Positions 16,988 to 25,822 of a stretch of DNA of 34,252 nt are shown in pieces. This stretch comes from Hyphomonas sp. BRH_c22 (GTDB lineage Bacteria; Pseudomonadota; Alphaproteobacteria; Caulobacterales; Hyphomonadaceae). Positions within the stretch are counted from its first letter, which is position 1. The number at the start of each line of letters is the position of its first letter. Below the pieces are notes generated by a model. It was not told the DNA's origin. It ran no database searches and was given only the letters and a program-made list of their open reading frames with translations. The DNA lies in the NCBI RefSeq assembly GCF_000961795.1, contig NZ_LADU01000034.1, forward strand, positions 1-34,252, in the 5' to 3' direction. The position numbers and the translations under genes were made by a program.

Positions 16988-19753
16988 TTAAACCCCGTCC
17001 GGGATGAGAACAAAGAGCCCGATCACATCCGGCGGCAGCACGGCTTCGACGCTAACTCTGGACGCTGACCCTGCAGCGGCGCGCAGACGGGCATGATCTT
17101 CCACGAGTTCCTCCGCTCGTTGCCTGATAAAGTCCGCAAGCGGACCTTCAAGCATCGCAGGAAGCTCAGCCTTGGCAGCGTCAGACAGGCGTTTACGCGC
17201 AATGTCTGCGAGGTCAGCAGTCGCCGGCGTGCCGAGCCAATCGCGCACCGTGTTGCCGGACGCAACGAGGGTCTGGCCTTGTAGCGCGACAAGCGCAGCT
17301 TCCTCCGCAAGAAGAAGCCTTTCCTTCCGCGCATGAATAGTCAGCTTGTACCGGATCCGCAGCAAAGCAATGCGCGTTATGACCGACACCGCTGGCGTCG
17401 GCCAGGCGCCGACGCGGCCGATCCCAAGATCGGGCAATGATTCAGGTTCGAGAGAGGCTTCGAGCAGGCTTTCCGCCAGCGAAGATGTCAAGGGATGGGT
17501 CCGCGTCAGAAGACTGGTTCCCGAAGGCGCCGGTTCGGCAGTGGCAAGCCTCACTGATCCCTTGAGTCCGCGCTGATCCAGTTTCTCTTTCAGGCTCGGC
17601 TGCAATGCGTGGACATGGGCGAGATGGACCGCGCCCTTCTTCTCGAGCGGTACGCCGAATTTCCTCATGGTCAGATCAACAAATACCCTGGCATCATCCG
17701 GCGAGCCGAGCAGGTCTTTCACCTTATTCCATTCCGGTGCGACTTCACTCGGCTTCATGGCGTTCTGGGCAAACCGTGCGCGTGATTTCTTTTCATTTTC
17801 ACTGGCATCGCGCCACCGCGCCTCGATGGCGCGCGTGCCGTCATCGAGGCGCAAATCCAGAGCAAGCTGTTGCTGTCCGCCGCGACGCAGCATCATCGAC
17901 GCCATTAGGGCGTCTGTGACCGCTCCGCGTTCTTCCGGTAGCGGAACAGTGACGCCGGTTGCTTTCCTGATCTCTTCTGCCTTTCGCAAGATGACGTCCA
18001 AAACCGCGCCGTCGATTGCGCTGTCAGGCGAGAACATCATGATTGACCGAACCAGTTCAGCAGGCTGCCCAAAGCGGTCAACGCGACCCTCTCGCTGCTG
18101 GTGGCGTGTCGGGTTCCACGAAAGATCGTAGTGAACCACGGTGTCGAAGAGTTGCTGGAGGTTGATGCCCTCAGACAGGCAATCGGTGGCCACAAGAATG
18201 CGCTGGGTTTGCTTTTGTGAATCTTCGGACGCCATTTCGGCAACCCGATCACGGCGCTCATCGGGTGTCAGTTCACCGGTGACCGCTTCCACAGTGACCT
18301 TGTTGAACGCCTTGCGGAGCCGTTCCTTCACATATTCCGCAGTTGCCAGATAGCGGCAAAACACGACCGGGTTTGCCCCGTCTTTGATAAGAGGTTTCAA
18401 GGCACTGACGAGCGCGTCAATTTTCGGGTCTGTCTCGGTTGTGAGCCCTGATGCTTTATCAAGCAGCGCTAGCAGTTCAGGGTCCGACGTGAAGACCGTG
18501 CCCGGCTCGAGGTCCACTGCATCTTCGTCATCGCCGTCTTCATCGTATATCTGGGGTTCGAGGCGCTCAGTCTCATTGCTGGCGCGGTTCCTCAGGGCAC
18601 TGAGCGCCGCGGCCGGTGACGACCCAACGCAGCGCATAAGCGCGAGCGTTCCCCAGAACGCCAACCTTTGATCGCGCCGCTGACTTCCCGCGCGTGACAC
18701 CACGCCAAGGCAGTAGTCGATAACCGCCTCCTGAAAGTCCAGGTGCGGTCCCGTCAGCCGGTAGGAAAACTCCGTGGTCTCATGTTTTGGAAAGGACCGC
18801 GTCTCATCCCAGTCACCTTCAATCAGGTCCACGCGTCGGCGCTGAACAAAATGCCGCGCGAGGCGCTCCCGATAGCGCACATTGTCAAAGTCTGCGCTGG
18901 CGAATTCACCATCGATGAGTGATAGGAGCCGCGCGAAAGCCTCTTCATCGCCCGAATGCGGCGTTGCAGTCAGCATGATCAGGCGACGACTGACGTCTTT
19001 TGCAAGCCCCTGAAGGAGATCAAAGCGCTGCTGTTTGCCCTTGTGAGTGCCGACGCAGGCGTGAGCCTCATCCACAATAACGAAATCGGGGCAAGCTCTT
19101 GCAAACCCATCCCGGCGCTTCTCAGCTTTGATGTAGTCAAGACTGACAACGGTAAAGGGAAATGCGTCAAACAGCGTCTGGGCCAGGGGCAGATTGCGTT
19201 CAAGACGGGCTGCTGTTCCCGAGGTCACCGGAACCGCATCAATCCCGAACCGGTCCTTGAGCTCAATGATCCATTGATCCACGAGGTGCGGCGGGCAGAG
19301 TACAGAAAACGAGTCTACCTCGCCCCGGTCCATGAACTCTCGGAGGATTAGTCCGGCTTCGATGGTTTTCCCAATCCCCACATCGTCAGCAATGAGAAGT
19401 CTCGGAACCTGAAGCCTCAGAGCCATTAGCAAGGGCACAAGTTGATAAGTACGAGGCTCGAAGGCCAGATGAGCCGCCGACCTGAACGGGCCGGCGCCGC
19501 GACGCAGTGTAAGTCTCAGCGCGTCGCTGAGCAGGGCCGCCTTCGATTGAACAGTTGGCACCGCATCGGTTGGCAGATCGAAACGAGCAGGCTCCACTGT
19601 CGTCAGTTCGAGTTCGGGGTTGAGCAGAACGATGTCGTTTTCGTTCCCAGAAAGCGGACGTAGTGCCAGAACGTCACTATCAGGTGCAGGGAGTGCGACC
19701 CACTCCCGTCCTCTTGCCCGGACAAGATCTCCCGGTGATACGTTGAAACTCAT
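16988..19753 (-). CDS. SNF2/RapA-type helicase (DrmD-like)
   Basis: 921 aa. SF2 motifs of the SNF2 type appear in order: LIADDVGIGKTIEAGLILRE (motif I, near residues 120-139), VIVDEAHAC (motif II, DEAH, near 222-230), IMLTATPHSG (motif III, near 257), LVATDCLSEGINLQQLFD (motif V, near 520), and QQREGRVDRFGQ (motif VI, near 551-562). This is an ATP-driven double-stranded DNA translocase of the RapA/HepA branch, the type that defines DrmD of class 1 DISARM, where it lies beside the methylase gene as it does here. Its start overlaps the end of the upstream helicase gene by 4 nt (ATGA). No nuclease domain is visible. It probably moves along invading DNA or remodels complexes with the methylase and DUF1998 helicase. 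Confidence 0.9.
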   Translation of the reverse strand: MSFNVSPGDLVRARGREWVALPAPDSDVLALRPLSGNENDIVLLNPELELTTVEPARFDLPTDAVPTVQSKAALLSDALRLTLRRGAGPFRSAAHLAFEPRTYQLVPLLMALRLQVPRLLIADDVGIGKTIEAGLILREFMDRGEVDSFSVLCPPHLVDQWIIELKDRFGIDAVPVTSGTAARLERNLPLAQTLFDAFPFTVVSLDYIKAEKRRDGFARACPDFVIVDEAHACVGTHKGKQQRFDLLQGLAKDVSRRLIMLTATPHSGDEEAFARLLSLIDGEFASADFDNVRYRERLARHFVQRRRVDLIEGDWDETRSFPKHETTEFSYRLTGPHLDFQEAVIDYCLGVVSRAGSQRRDQRLAFWGTLALMRCVGSSPAAALSALRNRASNETERLEPQIYDEDGDDEDAVDLEPGTVFTSDPELLALLDKASGLTTETDPKIDALVSALKPLIKDGANPVVFCRYLATAEYVKERLRKAFNKVTVEAVTGELTPDERRDRVAEMASEDSQKQTQRILVATDCLSEGINLQQLFDTVVHYDLSWNPTRHQQREGRVDRFGQPAELVRSIMMFSPDSAIDGAVLDVILRKAEEIRKATGVTVPLPEERGAVTDALMASMMLRRGGQQQLALDLRLDDGTRAIEARWRDASENEKKSRARFAQNAMKPSEVAPEWNKVKDLLGSPDDARVFVDLTMRKFGVPLEKKGAVHLAHVHALQPSLKEKLDQRGLKGSVRLATAEPAPSGTSLLTRTHPLTSSLAESLLEASLEPESLPDLGIGRVGAWPTPAVSVITRIALLRIRYKLTIHARKERLLLAEEAALVALQGQTLVASGNTVRDWLGTPATADLADIARKRLSDAAKAELPAMLEGPLADFIRQRAEELVEDHARLRAAAGSASRVSVEAVLPPDVIGLFVLIPDGV

Positions 19754-22700
19754 GCGTCGCCCCCCAACAGTGTCACCAGCTGAGATGGGAGGCCATCGTC
19801 AGGACTAGAGGGCAGAGAGACGATCTCCCAACCCTTTTCCAGGGCCTCGCCTGCCAGCTCATTTGTCACCGCTTGCAGAGTTGCCGCGACACGATGTGTT
19901 TTCCAGCCAAACTCGATCGTCGAGTCACCGAGTTCAAGATGCAACGCATCTGGTTCAGGCAGATTGGCTGCGGCAAAGGCATTGAGCCATAAATGCGCCC
20001 CCGCATCCGGCTTTATCCTTTGCAGAACAATTGTTTCGCCACGGGCAAGGTCAATCAGAAACTGCTTCACTTCATCGCTCGCCCGATCAATCTGCTCGTG
20101 ATCGGGCTGGTTGAAATATGAGAGCAGGCACCGATAGCAGCCTCTGACGCAGGCCTCATGGTCTGCGTCAGCGAGCAACGCGGCATCACCTGCGCCAATC
20201 GCCTTGTCGATATTTTGAAAGTGCATCAGCTCAAGCGCCGTCTTGGCCACCAGCGCGATTGCCTTTGGGTCATCGATAAGGCGCGTCAGAACGCCCGCGC
20301 CGCCTTCGGTCGCTTCATAAGCAAGGATTGCCCGGCGATTGTCCCGTGCGGGCAAGGGCTCGCCCAATACTTCACCTTCCTCCAGCTGGTAGACGACCTC
20401 AATGCCCCTGAGCAGGGCATGCTGCAGGGTGGTGATTGTTTCAGGAGTATAGGCTTGCGGATCTGTGATCCGGAGCAAAAGCGCATTCTTGTGGTCCCTG
20501 ACGATCGGCACAATCCGCACGGGCCTCACAACGTCCGGCGCCGCGTCAGTCTCTGCGTCTTCATCCTCGGATTTGGCCCAATACCCTGTTCTTGGATCAA
20601 TATAAAAGCCGAAGACGGTTTGATCCCGTCGGCGCTTGAGACCCTTGTTCAAACGACTGATCTCGGCACTGTTGGCATACTGCAGCGCCAACAGACTTTT
20701 CTCACCACACCGGAAATCAGCATCGGTGACCTGAATCTGTCCTTCCTTGCGAGGCCAGGAGAAGACCGTCTGAATGTCAAAACCCTGACGCACCCGCTCT
20801 TCATCATTTGCCGAAATGCGCTCGGTGGGCATGGCCTCGACATTGTCGATCCGCAGTGTCTTCTTGATCGGCACTTCACCTGCCATGTGCGCGTTGCAGC
20901 CATGACAACGTTCCACCTCATTTTCATGGCAAGCGCCACAATCCTGGCAGATAAAGATATCCTTAGTTGCAAGCTCCGAACCGTCACCACTTCGTGCTTC
21001 CGGGGGCAGCTTCGCTTTCATGACACGATAGGCGCGGCCCTCATGATAAATCAGACTCCGTGGGCCGAACTCGGAAATCGCCAGGAACCGAGCTCGTGAT
21101 AAAAACGATCCGGTTTTGTCTTCACCCGGAATAAAAGCGTAAAGTGGCAGTCGTGGAAAATTATATCCCGGCAAAAAGCCCTCAGTTGCCAGATACCGAT
21201 ATGAGTAGAAATCCGAACCATTCGATGCCTTGCCTTGCTCAAGGATGGCGATCTGATCACTCGCCTGAATTTGCGCCGACTTGATCTTCCGTCGATCAGC
21301 TCCTGAGAGTCCCGTTATCTCTGATCGAGCATTGGCCTCTGACAGTTGGCTGCGCGCTGACTTATAGAGGTCCCGCCATCGACCAAACGCCTGGTCAAAC
21401 GACCTCGGCGCTTCCATGGCCACGCTGAGGACGAAGTCATCGGCATCATCCATCCATGTTGGGAGCGCTCCGCCATCAGCCGCCAGAATGGCATGAAATA
21501 CGCGCTTCATGGGGACCATTGCGGAGGAAACCAGCGATGGTTTGCTAATGGCGCTCAGGATGTCGTCTTTGAGCGGGAATTTCTCCGCTTGCAAATCGAG
21601 TATTTCTGGGATGTCCGGAGACAGGGCCAGCTTGGATTCTGCAAGCCAGACAGCATGAAGATGGGAGCGAACGAGTTCTTCATTTGTGATGTCGAGAGCT
21701 GGCGGCCTCACAACACCGGCAACCATATCGTTGCGGCGATCAAAGAAATACTGATCGTGTGGCGACCCTGAAGCACAATACGCGACCACCACCGCAGCCT
21801 GACCAGAGCGCCCGGCACGTCCAGCGCGTTGCGCATAGTTGGCCGGCGTTGGCGGCACGTTGCGTAGGTAAACGGCGTTCAGTGCTGAGATATCAACACC
21901 GAGTTCCATTGTCGGTGAACAAAAGAGCGCCGGAAGGAACTGGTCTGACTCACCTGTCGCCTTTATCTCGGTCCTGTATTCAGAACCCTGCAGATTGCTC
22001 TGGTCGTCGCTTTCGAACCGGAAGCGCCATTCGCGCCACTCGCGCTGTTTTTGAGATACCTGTGCGGTGTGCTCCCGGCCTTCCAACCCCCAATATGCGC
22101 TCCGCCCCAAGGCGAGATCATTCGCAATGGAGAGATACAGGTTATGGAAATACTCATTTCCCCGCGCAGCCACGTCCCGTAGCGCTGCCCCTGGCACGAG
22201 CCTGACAGCCGACGGCGTAAGCCGCCAGCCCATGACATTTGTGTCGATCTCGACGGGGACAACGAGACCTTCATCGGAAAGAAGTTCGAGAAGGCGCCCG
22301 AGAAAATCCAGGTAGTCATTTTTGCCCAGTTTTGTTCCGATGACGCTATTCTTGTTGATCAGTCTGGCGATACGAGAATTATGACCCGCGCGGAGTAGCG
22401 TTTGTTCTTCGCGTAGGCTGACCACGCCCTTGCCGGGTGCGCGCTGAACCAGCGCAGACCTCCCGCGAGGCTTTTCCTTACTGTCGATGGCCCAGGGCGA
22501 ACGGAGCAGCGATCTGGATTTCTGCGCCACGCCGTCGAGCACCGCGAGGTCGAGAGACTCTGTGTTGACCGCAAGACCAGCGAGCATTGCGCTCAGCAGT
22601 TCCTTGATGAGTTGTTGACGTTGGTCGGCGGAGACTTCTCCCAACTCCGGCAGCACAGCCATCATTCGTTCGCGGTCGTTGGCAATTTCCTCAAGACCAA

Positions 22701-24936
22701 CAAATCGCACATCAATCAGATTGAGAACTGACAGGCTGGGATTCGTGTAACGCCACCCGCGACGGAGATCTGTCCAGACTCGATGGGCAAGCACTTTGGC
22801 GAGGGCGCGCTGCGCATCCTCACGAATGACGGCGCCCGCAGATGGATCCAGCATCCAATGAACCCGCGCGCCAGCATTGGATGAGACGAAGCCAAGCGCC
22901 TTGACGACTCTGAGGCCGAATTCATCCTCACTCAGGCCGTCATGGCCATCGTCAAGTATTGCCCGCAATATGGCGCCGCGCAAAAGACTGACGAAAAGAA
23001 AATCATTGAAATGACCGGACTGAAGCGCCGCGTCCTGGCGGTTATCCGTAAATCCGAGAAGCTTTCGCTTCGTATCCGGAACGCCACTCTCGGCCGAATT
23101 CATCCATTCAAGGGTGCTCGACACCAATAGCGTTGTCGCCGAACTCCGGCCTTCGCCCGATAAGCCAGCAAGTTTGCTGCGTTCCCGCATGCCCTGATTA
23201 GGTTCATCCTGACAGCAAAGGCAGAACGCGAATTTGCCCGGCACAAAGAAGAACTCCCGGCCGCCTGAACTGTGACGTCCATCGGGTTCAACAAAAAACG
23301 AAACAGGTGCACGCGCTCTGCGATAGGACCGCAACCGCTCCATGCCATTGCGTTCCTCAAGCCAGCTCTCGGGAAACGTGCTCAGGTCTCCGTTGAATAC
23401 AAAATCGGCGTCGCCTTCTGGCACGGGGCAGAGATAACCAGCGACCTCAGAACCGTCTTCGGACTCAAGTGGTGTATCGTCGATTCCTCGCGGCAGAAAT
23501 CTGGTATGGCCGTCATCGTCAGTCTTCGTAACGACATGATATTCGTGACCGCAGTTTCTGCAGAAGCGTGTTGGATACAGTCGGTTTCCGGGCGCGTTTG
23601 GATCCTCCAGCTGCCCTTCGAACAGGACGGTTCGCGGATGTTTTGTCAGCGTCGTGAAGACCTCACCAGCGCCGGAGATGAAGCGGTGAAGTTTGAACGC
23701 AAGAAATGCCCGTTCTCCGCTTCCGCCTCTGTCACTCTCCGGGAGGCTGACCTTGGTCAGGAAATCCTGAAGAACCCGTTTGCAAACTTCAGAGCTTGAA
23801 CCGCTGTCTGCAACGAGCCGATCGACAGCACTTTGGAAAGGAACCGGCTTTTGCCGTTTGAGCTCGAGCCCATCGTCAAGGCCAAGAGCAAGCTCCGTCC
23901 AGACCGCTAATGGATGCGTTCTGAGTGTCTGATCGTCCAAAACATTCGGAACGCCGTCGGCAAGAGCGGATGGCAAGGCAGAAATAGCTTCTGCCAAACT
24001 GATATTGTCATCCGTAGCTCGCTGAAGAGACTCATCAATGACGGCATCGGGACCGATATCCGCGCCGAACAGACGGGAGGCGACTTTTGCCACGGCAACA
24101 GCTCTGCTTTCATCTGATCCCTCGGATGCCATCGTGGCCGAAGTACCGATGCATACAGGCGCCCCGTCGGGCGCGCATCTGTCCCGAAGTCGCCGGACAA
24201 GAACGGCCACGTCTGCGCCTTGTCGCCCCCGGTAGGTATGCAGCTCATCCAGAATAATGAATTCCAAGCTGCTCGCATTCTCGACCACCTGCGCGTCCAG
24301 CTTATCCTGACGCGTCAGAAGGAGCTCAGCCATCATATAGTTTGTCAGAAGTATATCCGGTGGATTCGCTGCGATCTTCTGGCGCTCTTCCTGACTTTCC
24401 TGTCCGGTATATCGCTTGATCACTGGGCGCATCTTGTCCGGAAGGTCCGACTGGCTGATGAATTTATCAATCTCCTTCAACTGGCTATTAGCCAGCGCGT
24501 TCATTGGATAAACGATGATCGCCCTGGTTTTTCTTGGTTTTCCTGCGCGTAAGGCCCGGATAATCGCGTCCACCACCGGCACAAAAAAGCACATGGATTT
24601 TCCTGATCCCGTGCCGGTCGTAACGACGAAACTCTTACCCGCTTTCGCCTTGGCGATGGCTTCGGCTTGGTGCCGATAAAACGTCATCGGGACGTCACCA
24701 AAGCGGAAAACCTTGCCAGTGGCGCTATCCAGATCGCCCGACGCTACAAGTTCATCGATATTCTTGTCCGACCGATAGCGGGGATTCAGTGACAACAATG
24801 CCTCAGGCCAAAAACGCCCTTCGTCATACTGGCGATCAATTTCAGATCGCAGGTCATTTGACCGAATGGAGGTGAAGGAACGCGAGAACCGTTCATAGGC
24901 CGTGATCAAATGCTGGTCGAATTCAAAAGCTTTCAT
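19750..24936 (-). CDS. Large DExH helicase with C-terminal DUF1998 (DrmA plus DrmB-like parts)
   Basis: 1728 aa. Helicase motifs: VVTTGTGSGKSMCFF near residues 102-116, FIILDELHTYRGRQGADVAV near 224-243 (DELH box), CIGTSATMAS, CSPTMELGVDIS near 1003, and YAQRAGRAGRSGQ near 1032-1044. Between the two helicase halves sits a large insert with FCRNCGHEYH, an FCLCC cysteine group and KRKLLGFTDNRQDAALQSGH, a mark of this helicase family. A zinc-ribbon-like set FICQDCGACHENEVERCHGC lies near 1327-1346. The C-terminal DUF1998 cluster ACVRGCYRCLLSY is near 1593-1605. MrfA/YprA and DruE helicases share the helicase-DUF1998 layout; in DISARM the helicase (DrmA) and DUF1998 protein (DrmB) are separate genes. 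It is the first effector gene, 10 nt after the WYL gene. Probably an ATP-dependent DNA translocase that senses or processes foreign DNA. Confidence 0.9.
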   Translation of the reverse strand: MKAFEFDQHLITAYERFSRSFTSIRSNDLRSEIDRQYDEGRFWPEALLSLNPRYRSDKNIDELVASGDLDSATGKVFRFGDVPMTFYRHQAEAIAKAKAGKSFVVTTGTGSGKSMCFFVPVVDAIIRALRAGKPRKTRAIIVYPMNALANSQLKEIDKFISQSDLPDKMRPVIKRYTGQESQEERQKIAANPPDILLTNYMMAELLLTRQDKLDAQVVENASSLEFIILDELHTYRGRQGADVAVLVRRLRDRCAPDGAPVCIGTSATMASEGSDESRAVAVAKVASRLFGADIGPDAVIDESLQRATDDNISLAEAISALPSALADGVPNVLDDQTLRTHPLAVWTELALGLDDGLELKRQKPVPFQSAVDRLVADSGSSSEVCKRVLQDFLTKVSLPESDRGGSGERAFLAFKLHRFISGAGEVFTTLTKHPRTVLFEGQLEDPNAPGNRLYPTRFCRNCGHEYHVVTKTDDDGHTRFLPRGIDDTPLESEDGSEVAGYLCPVPEGDADFVFNGDLSTFPESWLEERNGMERLRSYRRARAPVSFFVEPDGRHSSGGREFFFVPGKFAFCLCCQDEPNQGMRERSKLAGLSGEGRSSATTLLVSSTLEWMNSAESGVPDTKRKLLGFTDNRQDAALQSGHFNDFLFVSLLRGAILRAILDDGHDGLSEDEFGLRVVKALGFVSSNAGARVHWMLDPSAGAVIREDAQRALAKVLAHRVWTDLRRGWRYTNPSLSVLNLIDVRFVGLEEIANDRERMMAVLPELGEVSADQRQQLIKELLSAMLAGLAVNTESLDLAVLDGVAQKSRSLLRSPWAIDSKEKPRGRSALVQRAPGKGVVSLREEQTLLRAGHNSRIARLINKNSVIGTKLGKNDYLDFLGRLLELLSDEGLVVPVEIDTNVMGWRLTPSAVRLVPGAALRDVAARGNEYFHNLYLSIANDLALGRSAYWGLEGREHTAQVSQKQREWREWRFRFESDDQSNLQGSEYRTEIKATGESDQFLPALFCSPTMELGVDISALNAVYLRNVPPTPANYAQRAGRAGRSGQAAVVVAYCASGSPHDQYFFDRRNDMVAGVVRPPALDITNEELVRSHLHAVWLAESKLALSPDIPEILDLQAEKFPLKDDILSAISKPSLVSSAMVPMKRVFHAILAADGGALPTWMDDADDFVLSVAMEAPRSFDQAFGRWRDLYKSARSQLSEANARSEITGLSGADRRKIKSAQIQASDQIAILEQGKASNGSDFYSYRYLATEGFLPGYNFPRLPLYAFIPGEDKTGSFLSRARFLAISEFGPRSLIYHEGRAYRVMKAKLPPEARSGDGSELATKDIFICQDCGACHENEVERCHGCNAHMAGEVPIKKTLRIDNVEAMPTERISANDEERVRQGFDIQTVFSWPRKEGQIQVTDADFRCGEKSLLALQYANSAEISRLNKGLKRRRDQTVFGFYIDPRTGYWAKSEDEDAETDAAPDVVRPVRIVPIVRDHKNALLLRITDPQAYTPETITTLQHALLRGIEVVYQLEEGEVLGEPLPARDNRRAILAYEATEGGAGVLTRLIDDPKAIALVAKTALELMHFQNIDKAIGAGDAALLADADHEACVRGCYRCLLSYFNQPDHEQIDRASDEVKQFLIDLARGETIVLQRIKPDAGAHLWLNAFAAANLPEPDALHLELGDSTIEFGWKTHRVAATLQAVTNELAGEALEKGWEIVSLPSSPDDGLPSQLVTLLGGDA

Positions 24937-24946
24937 TGCATTTCAC

Positions 24947-25822
24947 TCACGACAGATTGGTGTTTGCCGAATCAAGGACCCGACTGCGGTTTTGCAAAAT
25001 TATGTGCTGATCCTGGGGTTTGCGGGCGTCGGGATCAGTGTCCAGTCCCAGGCGGCGGAGTGTGTAGTAAAGCATAGCGCCTCTGACCAAGAGACTGGCG
25101 CTGCCATTGGTCATGCCATAGTCGAGCGCGATTGCGGCCCGCTGGGCTTCGGACAGGGCCGGATGCGGGACGACCTCCAACTCGACTTTCCTGTGCCAGT
25201 CGAGGTCAGCCTGCGGATCTATTTCTGAAGGTTTGCGCCTTCGTTCCTTGAGCATGCGCGAAAGCACAAAGTCCTTGAACACCTCGTCCTTCAGGCACCA
25301 GGCCCGGGCATGCCAGCGGAACCCGTCAAAACCGAGCGCATGTGGCGCGATCCAGCGCCAGACGGGATCCGGGTTTGACATGGACCGATATCGCACCTCG
25401 ATCGCTTCGCTGTTTTCGATGGCCTTGAGAATTGAACGAAGGATCGGGGCCTCGACCCCGCGGGCTGGTGTTGGCGACGCTTCAAATTCCGGGAGATGGC
25501 CCAGCCAGGCATCGGACCGCTCCACGATCCCCTGATCAAGCAAATGAAGCTGTGAAAGATAACGACCCGCATCCGGTTGTAGAAATTTCGGCGAGAAGTG
25601 ATCGCCGCGCACATAAGTGCGTTCGCTCTTATCGTAGAGCATGTTGCCCGGCGCGAGCTCCAGATAACGGTTGAGATCGGTCGAAGCCTGATTCACCGAG
25701 ACGCCAAAAACTTCCATCAGATCGCCGCGGTTCACATGCCCCTCCCAGTACAGCCGGAACTCGATAAACTCGAGACGCCGCTCGACGCCCCAGCGAAGCT
25801 CCGACTTGTTCATTGCGCCCAT
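24947..25822 (-). CDS. WYL-domain transcriptional regulator, BrxR/CapW type
   Basis: 291 aa. The N-terminal winged helix-turn-helix spans about residues 10-70 (RRLEFIEFRLYWEGHVNRGD, then VSVNQASTDLNRYLEL). The WYL-like domain in the middle carries the strand pattern IAPHALGFDGFRWHARAWC and DFVLSRM near 155-190. A C-terminal dimerisation region follows. This order and length fit BrxR and CapW, dimeric repressors placed at the start of BREX, CBASS and other defence operons. Such regulators bind inverted repeats upstream of their own gene and are thought to respond to a nucleic acid or nucleotide signal. AGGAGG lies 2 nt before ATG 25822 and 11 nt before an in-frame ATG at 25813, so either start is possible. 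It is the first gene of the operon and probably controls all seven genes. Confidence 0.88.
   Translation of the reverse strand: MGAMNKSELRWGVERRLEFIEFRLYWEGHVNRGDLMEVFGVSVNQASTDLNRYLELAPGNMLYDKSERTYVRGDHFSPKFLQPDAGRYLSQLHLLDQGIVERSDAWLGHLPEFEASPTPARGVEAPILRSILKAIENSEAIEVRYRSMSNPDPVWRWIAPHALGFDGFRWHARAWCLKDEVFKDFVLSRMLKERRRKPSEIDPQADLDWHRKVELEVVPHPALSEAQRAAIALDYGMTNGSASLLVRGAMLYYTLRRLGLDTDPDARKPQDQHIILQNRSRVLDSANTNLS

Larger units (their letters stand above)
7948..25822 (-). other. Seven-gene candidate anti-phage operon (DISARM-related)
   Basis: Seven genes on one strand are packed with gaps or overlaps of 17 nt or less: WYL regulator, 10-nt gap, DUF1998 helicase, 4-nt overlap, SNF2 helicase, 2-nt gap, adenine methylase, 17-nt overlap, SMC-like ATPase, 17-nt gap, DUF262-DUF1524 nuclease, 1-nt overlap, HNH nuclease. 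This spacing implies one transcript started upstream of 25822. A methylase, an SNF2 helicase and a helicase/DUF1998 pair are the hallmarks of class 1 DISARM. The remaining genes resemble modification-dependent restriction and SMC-based defence components. The defence role is inferred, not shown. Confidence 0.75.

Noticed and set aside
20158..21099. 313-codon plus-strand open frame inside the DUF1998 helicase gene
   Set aside because: It runs antisense to the zinc-ribbon and DUF1998 regions of the helicase and shows no recognisable domain.
7948..25822. Calling the operon BREX
   Set aside because: No PglZ phosphatase, BrxC ATPase, BrxA/BrxB or BrxL protein is encoded; only the methylase, regulator and BrxU-like nuclease recall BREX.
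7948..25822. A DrmC-like phospholipase D nuclease
   Set aside because: No paired HxK(x4)D motif was seen in any of the seven proteins, so canonical DISARM is incomplete here.
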